Source: Sulfurospirillaceae bacterium
Lineage (GTDB): Bacteria > Campylobacterota > Campylobacteria > Campylobacterales > Sulfurospirillaceae
Assembly (NCBI GenBank): GCA_028684065.1
Contig: JAQUGO010000001.1
Coordinates: 1 to 64,000, forward strand
Reading direction: 5' to 3'
Length of the DNA stretch: 64,000 bases
Every line of letters starts with the position of its first letter. Position 1 is the first letter of the stretch. The position numbers were made by a program, and so were the translations under genes. Shown here piece by piece: positions 10,814 through 19,541 of this stretch. Below the pieces are notes generated by a model. That model was not told the DNA's origin and did not search any database. It saw only the letters and a program-made list of their open reading frames with translations.

Positions 10814-11665
10814 TTAGCGCATCGCTTTTTTCATTTTGAGGTAATTAACCCATGTATCAATACCCTTGCCACATTTGCTATCAATCTCAATCACATCTAC
10901 TTTTGGATTGAGTTTGCGCGCTTCTCTGACAGCTTTTTCGATACTAAAATCAAAATAGGGTAATAAATCACATTTTGTTATAAGCAACACATCAGCAGCT
11001 CTAAACATTACAGGATACTTAGCAGGTTTATCATCACCCTCTGGTACCGAAAGAAGTACCACATTAAAGTGTGTTCCGACATCGTAACTCGCAGGACATA
11101 CAAGGTTTCCAACATTTTCGATAAAAACGACATCCAAACCTTCAATAGGCAAATGATGCAGTCCTTCATGAACCATAAACGCATCTAAATGACACGCTTG
11201 CCCTGTAGCAATTTGATGCGCAGGAGCTCCTTTTGCGATGATACGATCAGCATCTTGGTTGGTCTCCAAATCGCCTTCAATCACGGCTAATTTAATTGCT
11301 TTGGTATCAATAGTCGCTTCTAATAGCGTTGTTTTCCCACTACCTGGACTGCTCATTAAATTAATAGCAAGTACGCCATGCTCATTAAAATGTTCACGGT
11401 TGTGACCCGCTTGTGTATCATTGGCATCTAAAATTTTTGTAATTACAGCGATTGTTTTTTTATCATTTAACTGAGGATTAGCATGAATCTCTTCATGACG
11501 GTGCTCATGATGATCGTGTTCGTGTGCATGAGGATGGTCATGGTGCTCGTGGTCATCGTGGTGATGACTGTGAGCATGGGTATGTCCATCGTGTGTGTGC
11601 TCATGTGAATGAACACTTTCTTTAATTTGTCCGTGGTTGATAGAACAACCGCAATCTTTACACAT
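10814..11665 (-). CDS. hypB: Hydrogenase nickel incorporation GTPase HypB, with histidine-rich nickel-binding stretch
   Basis: SIMIBI-class GTPase that drives nickel insertion together with HypA. It has the N-terminal CxxCGC metal site (MCKDCGC), a histidine/aspartate-rich stretch over about residues 18-62 that may store nickel, the P-loop SSPGSGKTT, and the Ni/Zn site around CQAC-like GQACHLD. I place the start at ATG 11665 because AGAAGG lies about nine bases upstream. The longer frame to 11704 and ATG 11674 sit on top of that ribosome binding site. First gene of hypBCDEA; the 100 bases upstream separate it from a divergent transposase-like gene. Confidence 0.94.
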   Translation of the reverse strand: MCKDCGCSINHGQIKESVHSHEHTHDGHTHAHSHHHDDHEHHDHPHAHEHDHHEHRHEEIHANPQLNDKKTIAVITKILDANDTQAGHNREHFNEHGVLAINLMSSPGSGKTTLLEATIDTKAIKLAVIEGDLETNQDADRIIAKGAPAHQIATGQACHLDAFMVHEGLHHLPIEGLDVVFIENVGNLVCPASYDVGTHFNVVLLSVPEGDDKPAKYPVMFRAADVLLITKCDLLPYFDFSIEKAVREARKLNPKVDVIEIDSKCGKGIDTWVNYLKMKKAMR

Positions 11666-11760
11666 TTTTTTCATCCTTCTATCTATTTTTGTTCTATTAT
11701 ACACTGAGAGGTTAAATAGGAGCTAAAAAAAGATGTTTCTTAGTTAGTTTTAGGAAAAAT

Positions 11761-12441
11761 ATGTGTATGAAAACATATCAAAAAAAGTGCATATTTTGTG
11801 GACATACAAAACTTTACAAAGTCTCTTCAACACAGTTTCGTTGCGTTACATGTAAACGAACTTTTAGCTACGAAAAACATGCACAAGAACTCAAAATCTT
11901 AGAGTATTTTATAAACAACACTAGTGCGTACGAATGTGCAACACTTTTGGGCCTCAACTATCTCACCATTGCCAAAAAATACCACAAACTTCGCCTTTTA
12001 CTCATGGAACATTCCGAAACACTTTATACCGAACAAATCGATACCTTTTCACAGTATGATGAGTATTATTTTCTGCCTACATGTAAACGTGGAAATCCAA
12101 AGTATCTCTTCGATGCCATTGGCATTTTAGGCATGTTGTACGGCAAACGCATTCACACCCTCTTACTCCCAGACCAATTTGCGCATCTTAAAAATTTAGA
12201 TGAAGATGCCATCGAAAAAGAGACGTATGCCCGCTATCTCAATCAACACAAAGTGGCCCATTATGAGAGTTTTGATAACGCCTTAGTCGATTTTTGGCAG
12301 TTTTTAGAAGGCTGGATGAATCATTTTAAGGGCATTCAAAAAGAGAACTTTATCTATTATCTCAAAGAAGCAGAGTTTAAATTTAACTATGACAAAGAAG
12401 AGCAACGATTCATTTTAAAAAGGATGCTGCGTAAAAAGTGA
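11761..12441 (+). CDS. ISXO2-like (IS1595-type) transposase-related protein, no flanking repeats
   Basis: 226 residues. An N-terminal zinc ribbon (CIFCGH at about residues 10-15 and CVTCKRTF at about 29-36) is followed by a helix-turn-helix-like segment (AYECATLLGLNYLTIAKKYHKLR). A DDE-type core follows, with YDEYYFLPTCKRG where IS1595 transposases have DE(S/T)Y, a GILGMLYGKRIHTLLLPD strand, and a C-terminal NALVDFWQFLEGW block matching the NGIESFW region. Length is near normal, so it may be intact or domesticated. I see no terminal inverted repeats or target duplication. AGGA sits six bases before ATG 11761. A regulatory or residual transposase role is open. Confidence 0.62.
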   Translation: MCMKTYQKKCIFCGHTKLYKVSSTQFRCVTCKRTFSYEKHAQELKILEYFINNTSAYECATLLGLNYLTIAKKYHKLRLLLMEHSETLYTEQIDTFSQYDEYYFLPTCKRGNPKYLFDAIGILGMLYGKRIHTLLLPDQFAHLKNLDEDAIEKETYARYLNQHKVAHYESFDNALVDFWQFLEGWMNHFKGIQKENFIYYLKEAEFKFNYDKEEQRFILKRMLRKK

Positions 12442-12711
12442 ATATGACTCTTTTTATATATATGAAATGAAGTGTGTGTTTTTATTTTTTATAACTTACT
12501 GACCTAAAATACGAGGGAACAAACAAAAATATTCATATTTTTTTGAATAATTTCCCTTTTATGCTAATGAACTACCAAATATCATTATTATATTAAGGAC
12601 TCATTAAGACGTTATCATAAGTAAAACCATGAGTAATTTCTCATGATTTATAGGCTTTCTTTAACTTAATTCATTGTAATATATCGCCTATTTTATCTTA
12701 AAAGACAAAGC
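12442..12711. other. AT-rich gap with nested inverted repeats
   Basis: No gene. TATTCA/TGAATA inverted repeats around a T-rich loop (about 12530-12558) sit inside a GGGAA/TTCCC pair, and a second hairpin CATGAG-N6-CTCATG lies at 12628-12645. TAATAT at about 12678 could be the -10 of the next gene. Confidence 0.4.
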
Positions 12712-13455
12712 ATGGAACTATCACAATCTCAAATCAATGAATTCAATATCAACGGTTTTTTAATACTCAAAAACTTTGCAGATTCACAGTTGTGTGAAAC
12801 CCTATTGTCAAAAGCAAAAGAGCATTTAAAGGCAAAGATGGCTCCCATTGAGAGTGAGCAAGAGTACCTTAAAAACGATGATTCTAATGTTACTGTACGT
12901 AGATTACGACAAGTTTTTCAGCGAGAGGCAATTTTTGAGGAATGGATGACGTATCCAAAAATACGCACACTTTTGCACACACTTTTAAATGATACCCCTG
13001 TTCTTGTTTTAGCACATCACAATTCTATTATGACCAAGATGCCTAAAGAGAGTTCACGCACTTCTTGGCACCAAGATGCACGGTATTGGCATTATGAAAA
13101 TGACAATTTAATTTCTGTTTGGCTGGCTTTAGATGAGGAGTATTTGGAAAATGGACTTTTGGAGTTTATCCCAGGGTCACATAAACTAGCTCTTGAGAGA
13201 GAACAATTTGATGCACACAGTAATTTTTTAGAGGAACACCCTAAAAATAATGCATTGATTCAAACCAAAGTACACACCAATCTTTCCCGTGGCGATGTTG
13301 TCTTATTTCATTGTAAAACGCTTCATCATGCCAATAAAAATATCACCGATACTCCCAAAATATCATTTGTTTACACCATCAAAGGGCTTCATACAAAACC
13401 GATCAAAAATACACGAAGTGATTTTGAAGAGATTATTTTAGAAAATATCGATTAA
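12712..13455 (+). CDS. Phytanoyl-CoA dioxygenase (PhyH) family protein
   Basis: 247-residue Fe(II)/2-oxoglutarate oxygenase fold. The iron triad is visible as His and Asp in SWHQDARYW (near residue 121) and the distal His in KTLHHANKN (near residue 203). LLEFIPGSHKLALE is the usual PhyH signature between them. Substrate unknown. It is flanked by a transposase-like gene and a decayed oxidoreductase, suggesting an acquired patch. An oxygen-dependent enzyme is somewhat unexpected in a hydrogenase-rich, probably microaerophilic organism. Single gene; no operon partner seen. Confidence 0.8.
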   Translation: MELSQSQINEFNINGFLILKNFADSQLCETLLSKAKEHLKAKMAPIESEQEYLKNDDSNVTVRRLRQVFQREAIFEEWMTYPKIRTLLHTLLNDTPVLVLAHHNSIMTKMPKESSRTSWHQDARYWHYENDNLISVWLALDEEYLENGLLEFIPGSHKLALEREQFDAHSNFLEEHPKNNALIQTKVHTNLSRGDVVLFHCKTLHHANKNITDTPKISFVYTIKGLHTKPIKNTRSDFEEIILENID

Positions 13456-13480
13456 TAACGAAATAGCTAAATTTTTAACT

Positions 13481-13805
13481 TTACACTACTAAACGCTCTT
13501 TACATGTAAGCATTTTTGATAAAAATATTCTCATCAAACTAATAAACAGTATTGTTTGAGGCACAACTTCCGTGATTTCCACCTTGATAAAATCACCGTC
13601 TTCTAAATCATAATAAGCCGCGGTCATAGGATTTATTTCAGCAGTAGGACCGTGTGAATCTAAGAGCAGGAGATCTTCGTGTCATCGTTCCAACCGTATA
13701 TTGGTACACTTTTAGAGTGGTTAAAAGCTCTATTATTGGATACTCACTATTCGTTTTTTTATCCACAGAACCTGCCAGCATAACGTGCAGAATCAACCAC
13801 TCTAA
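13481..13805 (-). pseudogene. Frameshifted C-terminal remnant of a molybdopterin oxidoreductase (formate dehydrogenase-like)
   Basis: Minus-strand translation in two frames joins into one recognisable segment. The first frame (13640-13800) contains YPIIELLTTLKVYQYTVGTMTRRSPAL. The second (13481-13670) continues LDSHGPTAEINPMTAAYYDL then EDGDFIKVEITEVVPQTILF. This matches the order of the molybdopterin dinucleotide-binding domain of formate dehydrogenase and nitrate reductase-type enzymes: TGTMTRR, INPxTA, then DGDxVxVE. A one-base frameshift lies near 13660, the stretch after DGD appears deleted, and no upstream part of the gene remains. The family call is by motif recognition only. Confidence 0.6.
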
Positions 13806-13900
13806 TCTCTTACTATACTATTAATAATATTGAAAAATTGAAAGAGCGGTTACTTAATTAAATCACCAATATAATGTATGCAGATTTATTTTATATAGCG

Positions 13901-13929
13901 TTAATAGGAACCTTTTAGGTTCCTATTAA
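13901..13929 (-). terminator. Hairpin after nikR
   Basis: Perfect inverted repeat of 13 bp (TTAATAGGAACCT / AGGTTCCTATTAA) with a three-base loop, five bases past the nikR stop. It lacks a clear T-tract on either strand, so it may act as a 3-prime end stabiliser as much as a terminator. Confidence 0.55.
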
Positions 13930-13934
13930 CATGG

Positions 13935-14348
13935 TTATGAAGCGGGGATAGAAGCTTCTACTAATTTTGAGAATTTAACACCTTTTAATCCACCAATTTT
14001 TTGAGCAAAATCTTTTATTTTAGATACTTTCCCTTGAATCATAATAGTCTCAAGGCAATTTTCATGGTTTACGTGAACATGGGTATTACACATAATCTTA
14101 AGATGAGCATCATGCTGAATTTCTAAAATTTTCTGGACAAGTTCATTTTGATGATGCGTATAAATCATGGTTAAAACACCGATAACATCACTACCATCAT
14201 CTTGCCAATCATCTTTCACTATTTTTTCACGAATTAAATCTCGCGTAAATTCACTTCTTGAGGCATATCCCTGTGCTATAACTTTTTTATCAAGCTCTTC
14301 TAAGAGTTTTTCAGGCAAAGAGACACTAAAACGAATAATTTTATCCAT
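13935..14348 (-). CDS. nikR: Nickel-responsive transcriptional regulator NikR
   Basis: Ribbon-helix-helix DNA-binding domain ([21 protein letters not shown] onward, residues 1-45) plus a C-terminal ACT-type nickel-sensing domain. The metal-site signature is intact: HH near residue 78, HVHVNHENC near 92-100 with the square-planar His and Cys ligands. I start at ATG 14348, preceded by AAGGA at seven bases, instead of the upstream ATG at 14363. It probably adjusts nickel uptake to hydrogenase demand, in keeping with its place beside hypF and the hyd operon. 137 residues, normal. Confidence 0.93.
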   Translation of the reverse strand: MDKIIRFSVSLPEKLLEELDKKVIAQGYASRSEFTRDLIREKIVKDDWQDDGSDVIGVLTMIYTHHQNELVQKILEIQHDAHLKIMCNTHVHVNHENCLETIMIQGKVSKIKDFAQKIGGLKGVKFSKLVEASIPAS

Positions 14349-14376
14349 ATTGACGTCCTTCATAGTAATTTTTCTT

Positions 14377-14382
14377 ATTCTA
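14377..14382 (-). promoter_or_regulatory. Likely -10 element of nikR
   Basis: TAGAAT on the minus strand, about 30 bases ahead of the nikR start codon, in an A/T-rich context typical of sigma-70 promoters in Campylobacterota, which often lack a -35 box. Confidence 0.35.
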
Positions 14383-14424
14383 GTCAGACTATTCTTTAAC
14401 TCTCACGAAAATTGAGAATTAATA

Positions 14425-16638
14425 TTATTTTGAAAGCATTTTATACAATTGTCCCATACAAATTCCACCATCATTGATAGGAATTTCATGGGGAAAATAG
14501 AGTGGCATTTTGCTCTTGACTAATAGATTTTCAAGAAGTGTACGATTTTGAAATACACCTCCGCTAAGCACCGTTGGTAGACCATATTTAGCTGAAAGTT
14601 CAACTACACAATCGACTAAAGCATTCATAAACTTTGTAGCAATGATACGAGGTTCTTTGTCATGGATCATATCCAAAAGTGTATGTTTATAATGTATCAT
14701 AGTACCTTCTAGATAAAATGAATAAGCCTCTGAAATAGTATTATCATACAAGCTTTCTAAGAGTAATCCACTCTCCCCATCATAGCTTACTTTATGCGAT
14801 AAACCACACAAAACCGCTACAGCATCAAATAATCGTCCTACAGATGAACATCGTGGTGCATTGATTTTTTTGTCATAGATTTGCTTAAGAAGTTTAATAT
14901 CTTTGGTATCAAATGGCATTTCATCAAAATGCTCAAAACCAATATCAAATAATAATGAAATCAAAATACGTCGTATATCCTTAATACTAGCATCACCACC
15001 TAAGAGCAAAAATGGTTCAAAATGGGCAACTCTTTCATAGGAAGTCGTATCACATACCAAAAATTCTCCACCCCAAATCGTACCATCATCACCATATCCT
15101 GTACCATCCCAGGCAATACCTAAGACTTTTTCATCCAAACGGTGTTCATAAAGCGTTGCCAAAATATGTGCATAATGATGTTGTACTTGTACAAAAGGTT
15201 TATTTTGTTTTTTAGCCCATTGCGTTGTGGCATAATTGGGATGCATGTCCCCAACGATAATATCAGGCTCAAAATCATAAAAATCTTTAAAACTTTGGAG
15301 TGTTTTTTCAAAAAATTCAAAAGAGTTCACCGTATCTAAGTCTCCAATATAAGGACTTAAAATGACTTGCTGATTATGGTAAATAGCAATAGCATTTTTT
15401 TGCTGAGCACCAACCGCTAAAATTTTTCGTGTCTCATGACTTGTAAACCGAAGACTTTTAGGTGCAAGTCCTCTTGATGCGCGCATGAGTAAAATTTTAT
15501 CGTCTATCACTTGTATGACACTATCATCACTAGCATTGACAATATCACGATTGTAATCAAGATAATAATCAACTACACCATCAAGTTTTTCAAGGAGTTC
15601 ATCTGAGTGCGTTATAATTGGCTCACCCGATCGATTGGCGCTAGTTGCGACAATTGGTGTTTGTAGATAATCAAAGAGCCTTACATGCAAAGGAGTGTAT
15701 GGCAAAAAAGCCCCTAACCTATCAATACGTGGCGCAATATAGATACTAATCCGTGAAAGCATTTCATGACGTTTCAATAAAACGATAGGACGTAATTGTG
15801 AGCAGAGTTCGTTTTCTTCAGAAACCTGCATCTGACACTCTTTCTTGACGTCATCAAGTGAACCAAACATCACAGCAAAAGGCTTACTTGGCCGATGTTT
15901 TCGTTTTCGAAGCTCCAAAACAGTCATATCACATGTTGCATCGCACATCAAATGAAAACCACCCATCCCTTTCATCGCTACAATATGCCCCTCACGGATA
16001 AATCGTGCAAAAATTTCAAGTGCTTTCTCATGAGTGGCTAATACATCTCCTTGAATATTTTTTAAACTAAGTGTTGGTCCACAAGCTTCACAACTAATAG
16101 GTTGAGCATGATAACGCCTATCTAAAGGATTGGTATATTCTTGTTCACATGCGTGACACATTACAAAAGGATGCATTGAGGTATTAGGCCTATCGTATGG
16201 AACAGTTTTGATAATCGAATACCGTGGGCCACAATGAGTACAATTGATAAAAGGATATCCAAAACGTCTATTGTTTGGATTTTTAAGCTCTTCTAAACAA
16301 GCGGGACATAATGCCATATCAGGAGAAATAAGGGTATGCTTTGAAGTGCTAACATCACTTTTTGATATTGTAAATTCAGTATAGTTTTGTAAAGGTAATT
16401 TTTTATCTTTTGTGATTAAATCAATGCGAGCCAAAGGAGGAAGCTCTACATGTAAAGCTTCCTCAAACTGATTAAGACTATTTTCAAAACCCTCAATATC
16501 GATTATGACACCTTCTGAGTTGTTTAAAACATAGCCCTTGAGATGAAAGCGTAAACACAAAGTATAGATAAAAGGACGGAAGCCGACCCCTTGTACTATA
16601 CCTTCAACATGGTAACGCCATCTAACACTATTGATCAA
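14425..16638 (-). CDS. hypF: Carbamoyltransferase HypF
   Basis: Makes the carbamoyl group for HypE from carbamoyl phosphate and ATP. Domains in order: N-terminal acylphosphatase (VEGIVQGVGFRPF at about 10-22), two C-x2-C zinc fingers (CPACLEEL through NCTHCGPRYS, then CHACEQEY through SCEACGPTL), a YrdC-like ATP-binding domain (MKGMGGFHLMCDA), and a Kae1-like domain with HHYAHI. 737 residues, complete. The start is TTG at 16638 with a weak ribosome binding site, overlapping hydE by 11 bases, so coupled translation is likely. Unlike hypBCDEA it belongs to the hyd operon. Confidence 0.96.
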   Translation of the reverse strand: MINSVRWRYHVEGIVQGVGFRPFIYTLCLRFHLKGYVLNNSEGVIIDIEGFENSLNQFEEALHVELPPLARIDLITKDKKLPLQNYTEFTISKSDVSTSKHTLISPDMALCPACLEELKNPNNRRFGYPFINCTHCGPRYSIIKTVPYDRPNTSMHPFVMCHACEQEYTNPLDRRYHAQPISCEACGPTLSLKNIQGDVLATHEKALEIFARFIREGHIVAMKGMGGFHLMCDATCDMTVLELRKRKHRPSKPFAVMFGSLDDVKKECQMQVSEENELCSQLRPIVLLKRHEMLSRISIYIAPRIDRLGAFLPYTPLHVRLFDYLQTPIVATSANRSGEPIITHSDELLEKLDGVVDYYLDYNRDIVNASDDSVIQVIDDKILLMRASRGLAPKSLRFTSHETRKILAVGAQQKNAIAIYHNQQVILSPYIGDLDTVNSFEFFEKTLQSFKDFYDFEPDIIVGDMHPNYATTQWAKKQNKPFVQVQHHYAHILATLYEHRLDEKVLGIAWDGTGYGDDGTIWGGEFLVCDTTSYERVAHFEPFLLLGGDASIKDIRRILISLLFDIGFEHFDEMPFDTKDIKLLKQIYDKKINAPRCSSVGRLFDAVAVLCGLSHKVSYDGESGLLLESLYDNTISEAYSFYLEGTMIHYKHTLLDMIHDKEPRIIATKFMNALVDCVVELSAKYGLPTVLSGGVFQNRTLLENLLVKSKMPLYFPHEIPINDGGICMGQLYKMLSK

Positions 16639-18301
16639 TGGGCAATTCTTTATTGAAGCAGATAGGGCTATTTGGCTTGATATTTTTACATACTGTTTCT
16701 GTTAATCTTCGGTACCCAAATAATGAGCCACCTAATGCAATTTTTTCATTACTAATGTTTTCTTTATAATAATCACTCATATCTGAGAGAAAATAGCCTA
16801 AACTTTCCATATAGCCAAAACTCAGTGTTGTATCGTCAGTTCCCGCTAATTTAAAGCTTATACCACTGCGAATGAATTTCATCACATTAAAATCAGACAT
16901 TAAAGCCTCTTCATTAAGCAGAAAATAATCAATACGAGGACCTTTTTGACCACCAAAATTTTCTGCATTTTCGACTAATTTTTCAGCGGCACTTTCAAAG
17001 TCAGAGCTAAAGCCTAAAATCATAGAAACAATCTTCCACAATGAATAAATGTTTTGAGGAAGGTTTTCAGGAATAGGTGTTTGGATTACATGGGCATAAA
17101 GTTCAGGATACATGGTTTTATAATTTTCAATTAATTTTGCACCACTATTGCTACTTTGAGTAACTAAAGTAAACACAGCCTCGAATGAATTCGGTAAGTA
17201 AAAATTGACCAAATCTATCATACCTTTTTCTTTGGAATAGTGCATAAATTTATCATTATGCGAACGACTTAAATAAAAACAACTTGTATTAGAGTCAAAA
17301 AGCTTATGCTCTTGCATAATAGAGGCATAGGAAGCGTGAGCATATTCTTTAAATTTTCCAAGACTATCTTTAAGTCTCGGGGATGCATAACTTGTACTTT
17401 TGAGTAATAAAATTTCGCCATTTTCCAAAACAGTTACTTCAAGAGGCTCCATATAAGGAAGCTCTCGATTAAAATCAAGCGAATAGGCATAAGGTAGCGC
17501 ATCCTGTGATACTTTAAAAAGGAAATGAACACCTTTTTTAAAGAGTTGTTCACACACCAAATGCATTATTAAATCATCGGACAAACGTAAATGAACACGC
17601 TCAGTTGGCAAAATACCTTTTTGGGCATAAAAAGCGTTGACCTTAAGTCGAATAGAAGGACGCTCAAGTGAAGCCAATACTTTGAGTTCATTTTCGCGAA
17701 CAACCGCCATTCTCTCAACCATAGACATATCAGTTGCAATGACTTCAAAAGCGCCTTTATACTCTCTCAGTAATGGATTTTCGACATTTCCATAAACATA
17801 AAAACCACTTTTAGTTTTGATACGGATACATTCATTTTTAGCGATTACATCCGCAATAGTATCATATAATTTTACGAAATCTTCGGAACATGTGGCATCA
17901 ATAACGGTCGTTTTATTTTGCACCAATGAAAGGCATGTATCCTCATCTTTACGACTAAAAGGATAAGCATACATGGAAGAATTTGAATCGGCTATTGCGT
18001 TTAAGATACGAGGTAAGAACTCTATATCAAAGGGACAAAAAGGAATAACTTCTTGTACAGTAGGAATAGCATCAACAACACTCACACTTGACGATTTAAA
18101 AAAGATAGATAAAGGTAAATGAAGTGAAAGATAATCTGCAAATTTTCCTAAAATATCACCGCTCTCTTCAACAAAAAGCGTAACGATAGAATCATTGCGT
18201 GTAATTTTATGTTTTAAGTCAAAGATAACAGCAATATTTTTAAGAATATTCTCTAAAACGCCATTATATGAAATGTATTGAAATTCAAATGCTAATATCA
18301 T
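16628..18301 (-). CDS. hydE: Hydrogenase accessory protein HydE (HypF/Kae1-like C-terminus)
   Basis: Position directly after hydABCD matches HydE of Wolinella and Helicobacter pylori, which is needed for hydrogenase activity but has no defined biochemical role. About 557 residues. The C-terminal part contains GPRIDYFLLNEEALM and IALGGSLFGYRRLTE, resembling the end of HypF and Kae1-type carbamoyltransferases (GGVFQN motif), while the N-terminal half has no obvious domain. I begin at ATG 18301, which forms ATGA with the hydD stop; the longer frame to 18316 is possible. It should not be confused with the radical-SAM HydE of [FeFe] hydrogenases. Confidence 0.82.
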   Translation of the reverse strand: MILAFEFQYISYNGVLENILKNIAVIFDLKHKITRNDSIVTLFVEESGDILGKFADYLSLHLPLSIFFKSSSVSVVDAIPTVQEVIPFCPFDIEFLPRILNAIADSNSSMYAYPFSRKDEDTCLSLVQNKTTVIDATCSEDFVKLYDTIADVIAKNECIRIKTKSGFYVYGNVENPLLREYKGAFEVIATDMSMVERMAVVRENELKVLASLERPSIRLKVNAFYAQKGILPTERVHLRLSDDLIMHLVCEQLFKKGVHFLFKVSQDALPYAYSLDFNRELPYMEPLEVTVLENGEILLLKSTSYASPRLKDSLGKFKEYAHASYASIMQEHKLFDSNTSCFYLSRSHNDKFMHYSKEKGMIDLVNFYLPNSFEAVFTLVTQSSNSGAKLIENYKTMYPELYAHVIQTPIPENLPQNIYSLWKIVSMILGFSSDFESAAEKLVENAENFGGQKGPRIDYFLLNEEALMSDFNVMKFIRSGISFKLAGTDDTTLSFGYMESLGYFLSDMSDYYKENISNEKIALGGSLFGYRRLTETVCKNIKPNSPICFNKELPIDQ

Positions 18302-18837
18302 CTTTCCTCTTTGCATGACAAATCAGCAATTGTTTGAATATCCAAATCTGAGATTTGTTCATAGCAAAAGCCGAGTTCACCAAGATGTTTTAATAAAATT
18401 TTTTCCATAACAACACTACCTTTTAAAACAGGAAGTGTCATTTTTAATGTGGTATCATCCACTACTTCGGGGATTATACCAATAATTTTAGTAGGTGGAC
18501 GATCTCCTACCATATCCATCATATTCAGTGTCTGAAGCATTTCAACTTCATGGACACTTCCTTGCCAAGAAATTGTATTGGGCACATTTTCAAAGTCAAA
18601 GAAATAGACATCACCAATCTCGCCGTCATTAGCATCAACACAGTCTAAGACAACAAGATGATCGTATTCTACAATAATGGGAATTAATCTTTCCGCAAGC
18701 GTACCACCATCCATAAACGTAATGGTGTGCTCTTGTGAAGAAAAAACGTAGTTGTGTTCCATAAGGCGGCACAGATGAACCCCGACACCTTCGTCGGAGA
18801 ACATCACATTGCCAATGCCTAAAACAAGCACTTTCAA
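18298..18837 (-). CDS. hydD: Hydrogenase maturation protease HydD
   Basis: HyaD/HybD-type endopeptidase that removes the C-terminal tail of the large subunit once nickel is inserted. The nickel-sensing ligands are visible: Glu in SDEGVG (residue 16), Asp in VLDCVDAND (near 62), His in GSVHEVEM (near 94). 179 residues. It starts at TTG 18837 with AAGAG upstream; no ATG is available at the conserved N-terminus VLVLGIGN. Its substrate is presumably HydB, as the other large subunit here has no tail to cut. Confidence 0.92.
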   Translation of the reverse strand: MKVLVLGIGNVMFSDEGVGVHLCRLMEHNYVFSSQEHTITFMDGGTLAERLIPIIVEYDHLVVLDCVDANDGEIGDVYFFDFENVPNTISWQGSVHEVEMLQTLNMMDMVGDRPPTKIIGIIPEVVDDTTLKMTLPVLKGSVVMEKILLKHLGELGFCYEQISDLDIQTIADLSCKEER

Positions 18838-18848
18838 ATCAATTACTC

Positions 18849-19520
18849 TTAATGCTTGTTAGATTTGTTATATCTATAACCACTAATAATAGAATCCATA
18901 GAACCCTCTTTACCCATAATAGAGTTAAAGATAGCCATATAAATATGGACAGGTATAAATAACATGATTCCCCACATCGTAATATGGTGAATCTCTCGTA
19001 CCATGGCCAAACCACCCATCATCGCTTCAATAGGACGCATGTAATCATAAAGTGCGCCACCAACTCCACTGTGATATGCATGAACATACAATATCAAACC
19101 TGTTAAGCTAACAAGTATTAGCATGGCATATAATCCAATATAAGCTACAAATTGTAGTGGATTATAGGCGCCACGTAATTCTGGATGTTTTCCCATAAAC
19201 AAGTAATACTTGATTTGCTGGAACCATACTTTTGGGTTTAAAATATCCATAAATGCTATTCTCTCTTTATAGCTTTGTCTGTCAATAATAAACAAATAGC
19301 CTTTAAAAATTGTAACAGCAATCAATAAAAACCCAGCGATCTCATGCCACATTCTAAATTTTGCATTTAAGAAAAGTACTGGCTCATCCGAAGCTGCTGG
19401 CACAATAAAAACATAGGCCAGATAAAAACCAGTAACAATCAATACGAAAATAGCAAGAGCTCTAAGCCAGTGCGTCCAACGCAACCCTGCAGAGAATTCA
19501 AATTCTGTATATCTTTTCAT
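18849..19520 (-). CDS. hydC: Hydrogenase cytochrome b subunit HydC
   Basis: Di-heme membrane cytochrome that anchors HydAB and passes electrons to menaquinone. About four membrane helices in 223 residues, with candidate heme histidines in LRWTHWLRA (residue 16), RMWHEIAGFLL, LYVHAYHSG and REIHHITMW/VHIYMA. It begins MKRYTEFEFSAGLRWTHW, typical of the Wolinella HydC group. GGGAGT precedes ATG 19520. It is 21 bases downstream of hydB. Confidence 0.94.
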   Translation of the reverse strand: MKRYTEFEFSAGLRWTHWLRALAIFVLIVTGFYLAYVFIVPAASDEPVLFLNAKFRMWHEIAGFLLIAVTIFKGYLFIIDRQSYKERIAFMDILNPKVWFQQIKYYLFMGKHPELRGAYNPLQFVAYIGLYAMLILVSLTGLILYVHAYHSGVGGALYDYMRPIEAMMGGLAMVREIHHITMWGIMLFIPVHIYMAIFNSIMGKEGSMDSIISGYRYNKSNKH

Positions 19521-19541
19521 TCTAGACTCCCTTTTTCGCTT

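Noticed and set aside
11700-12500. Complete insertion sequence around the transposase-like gene
   Set aside because: No matching terminal inverted repeats or direct repeats could be found on either side.
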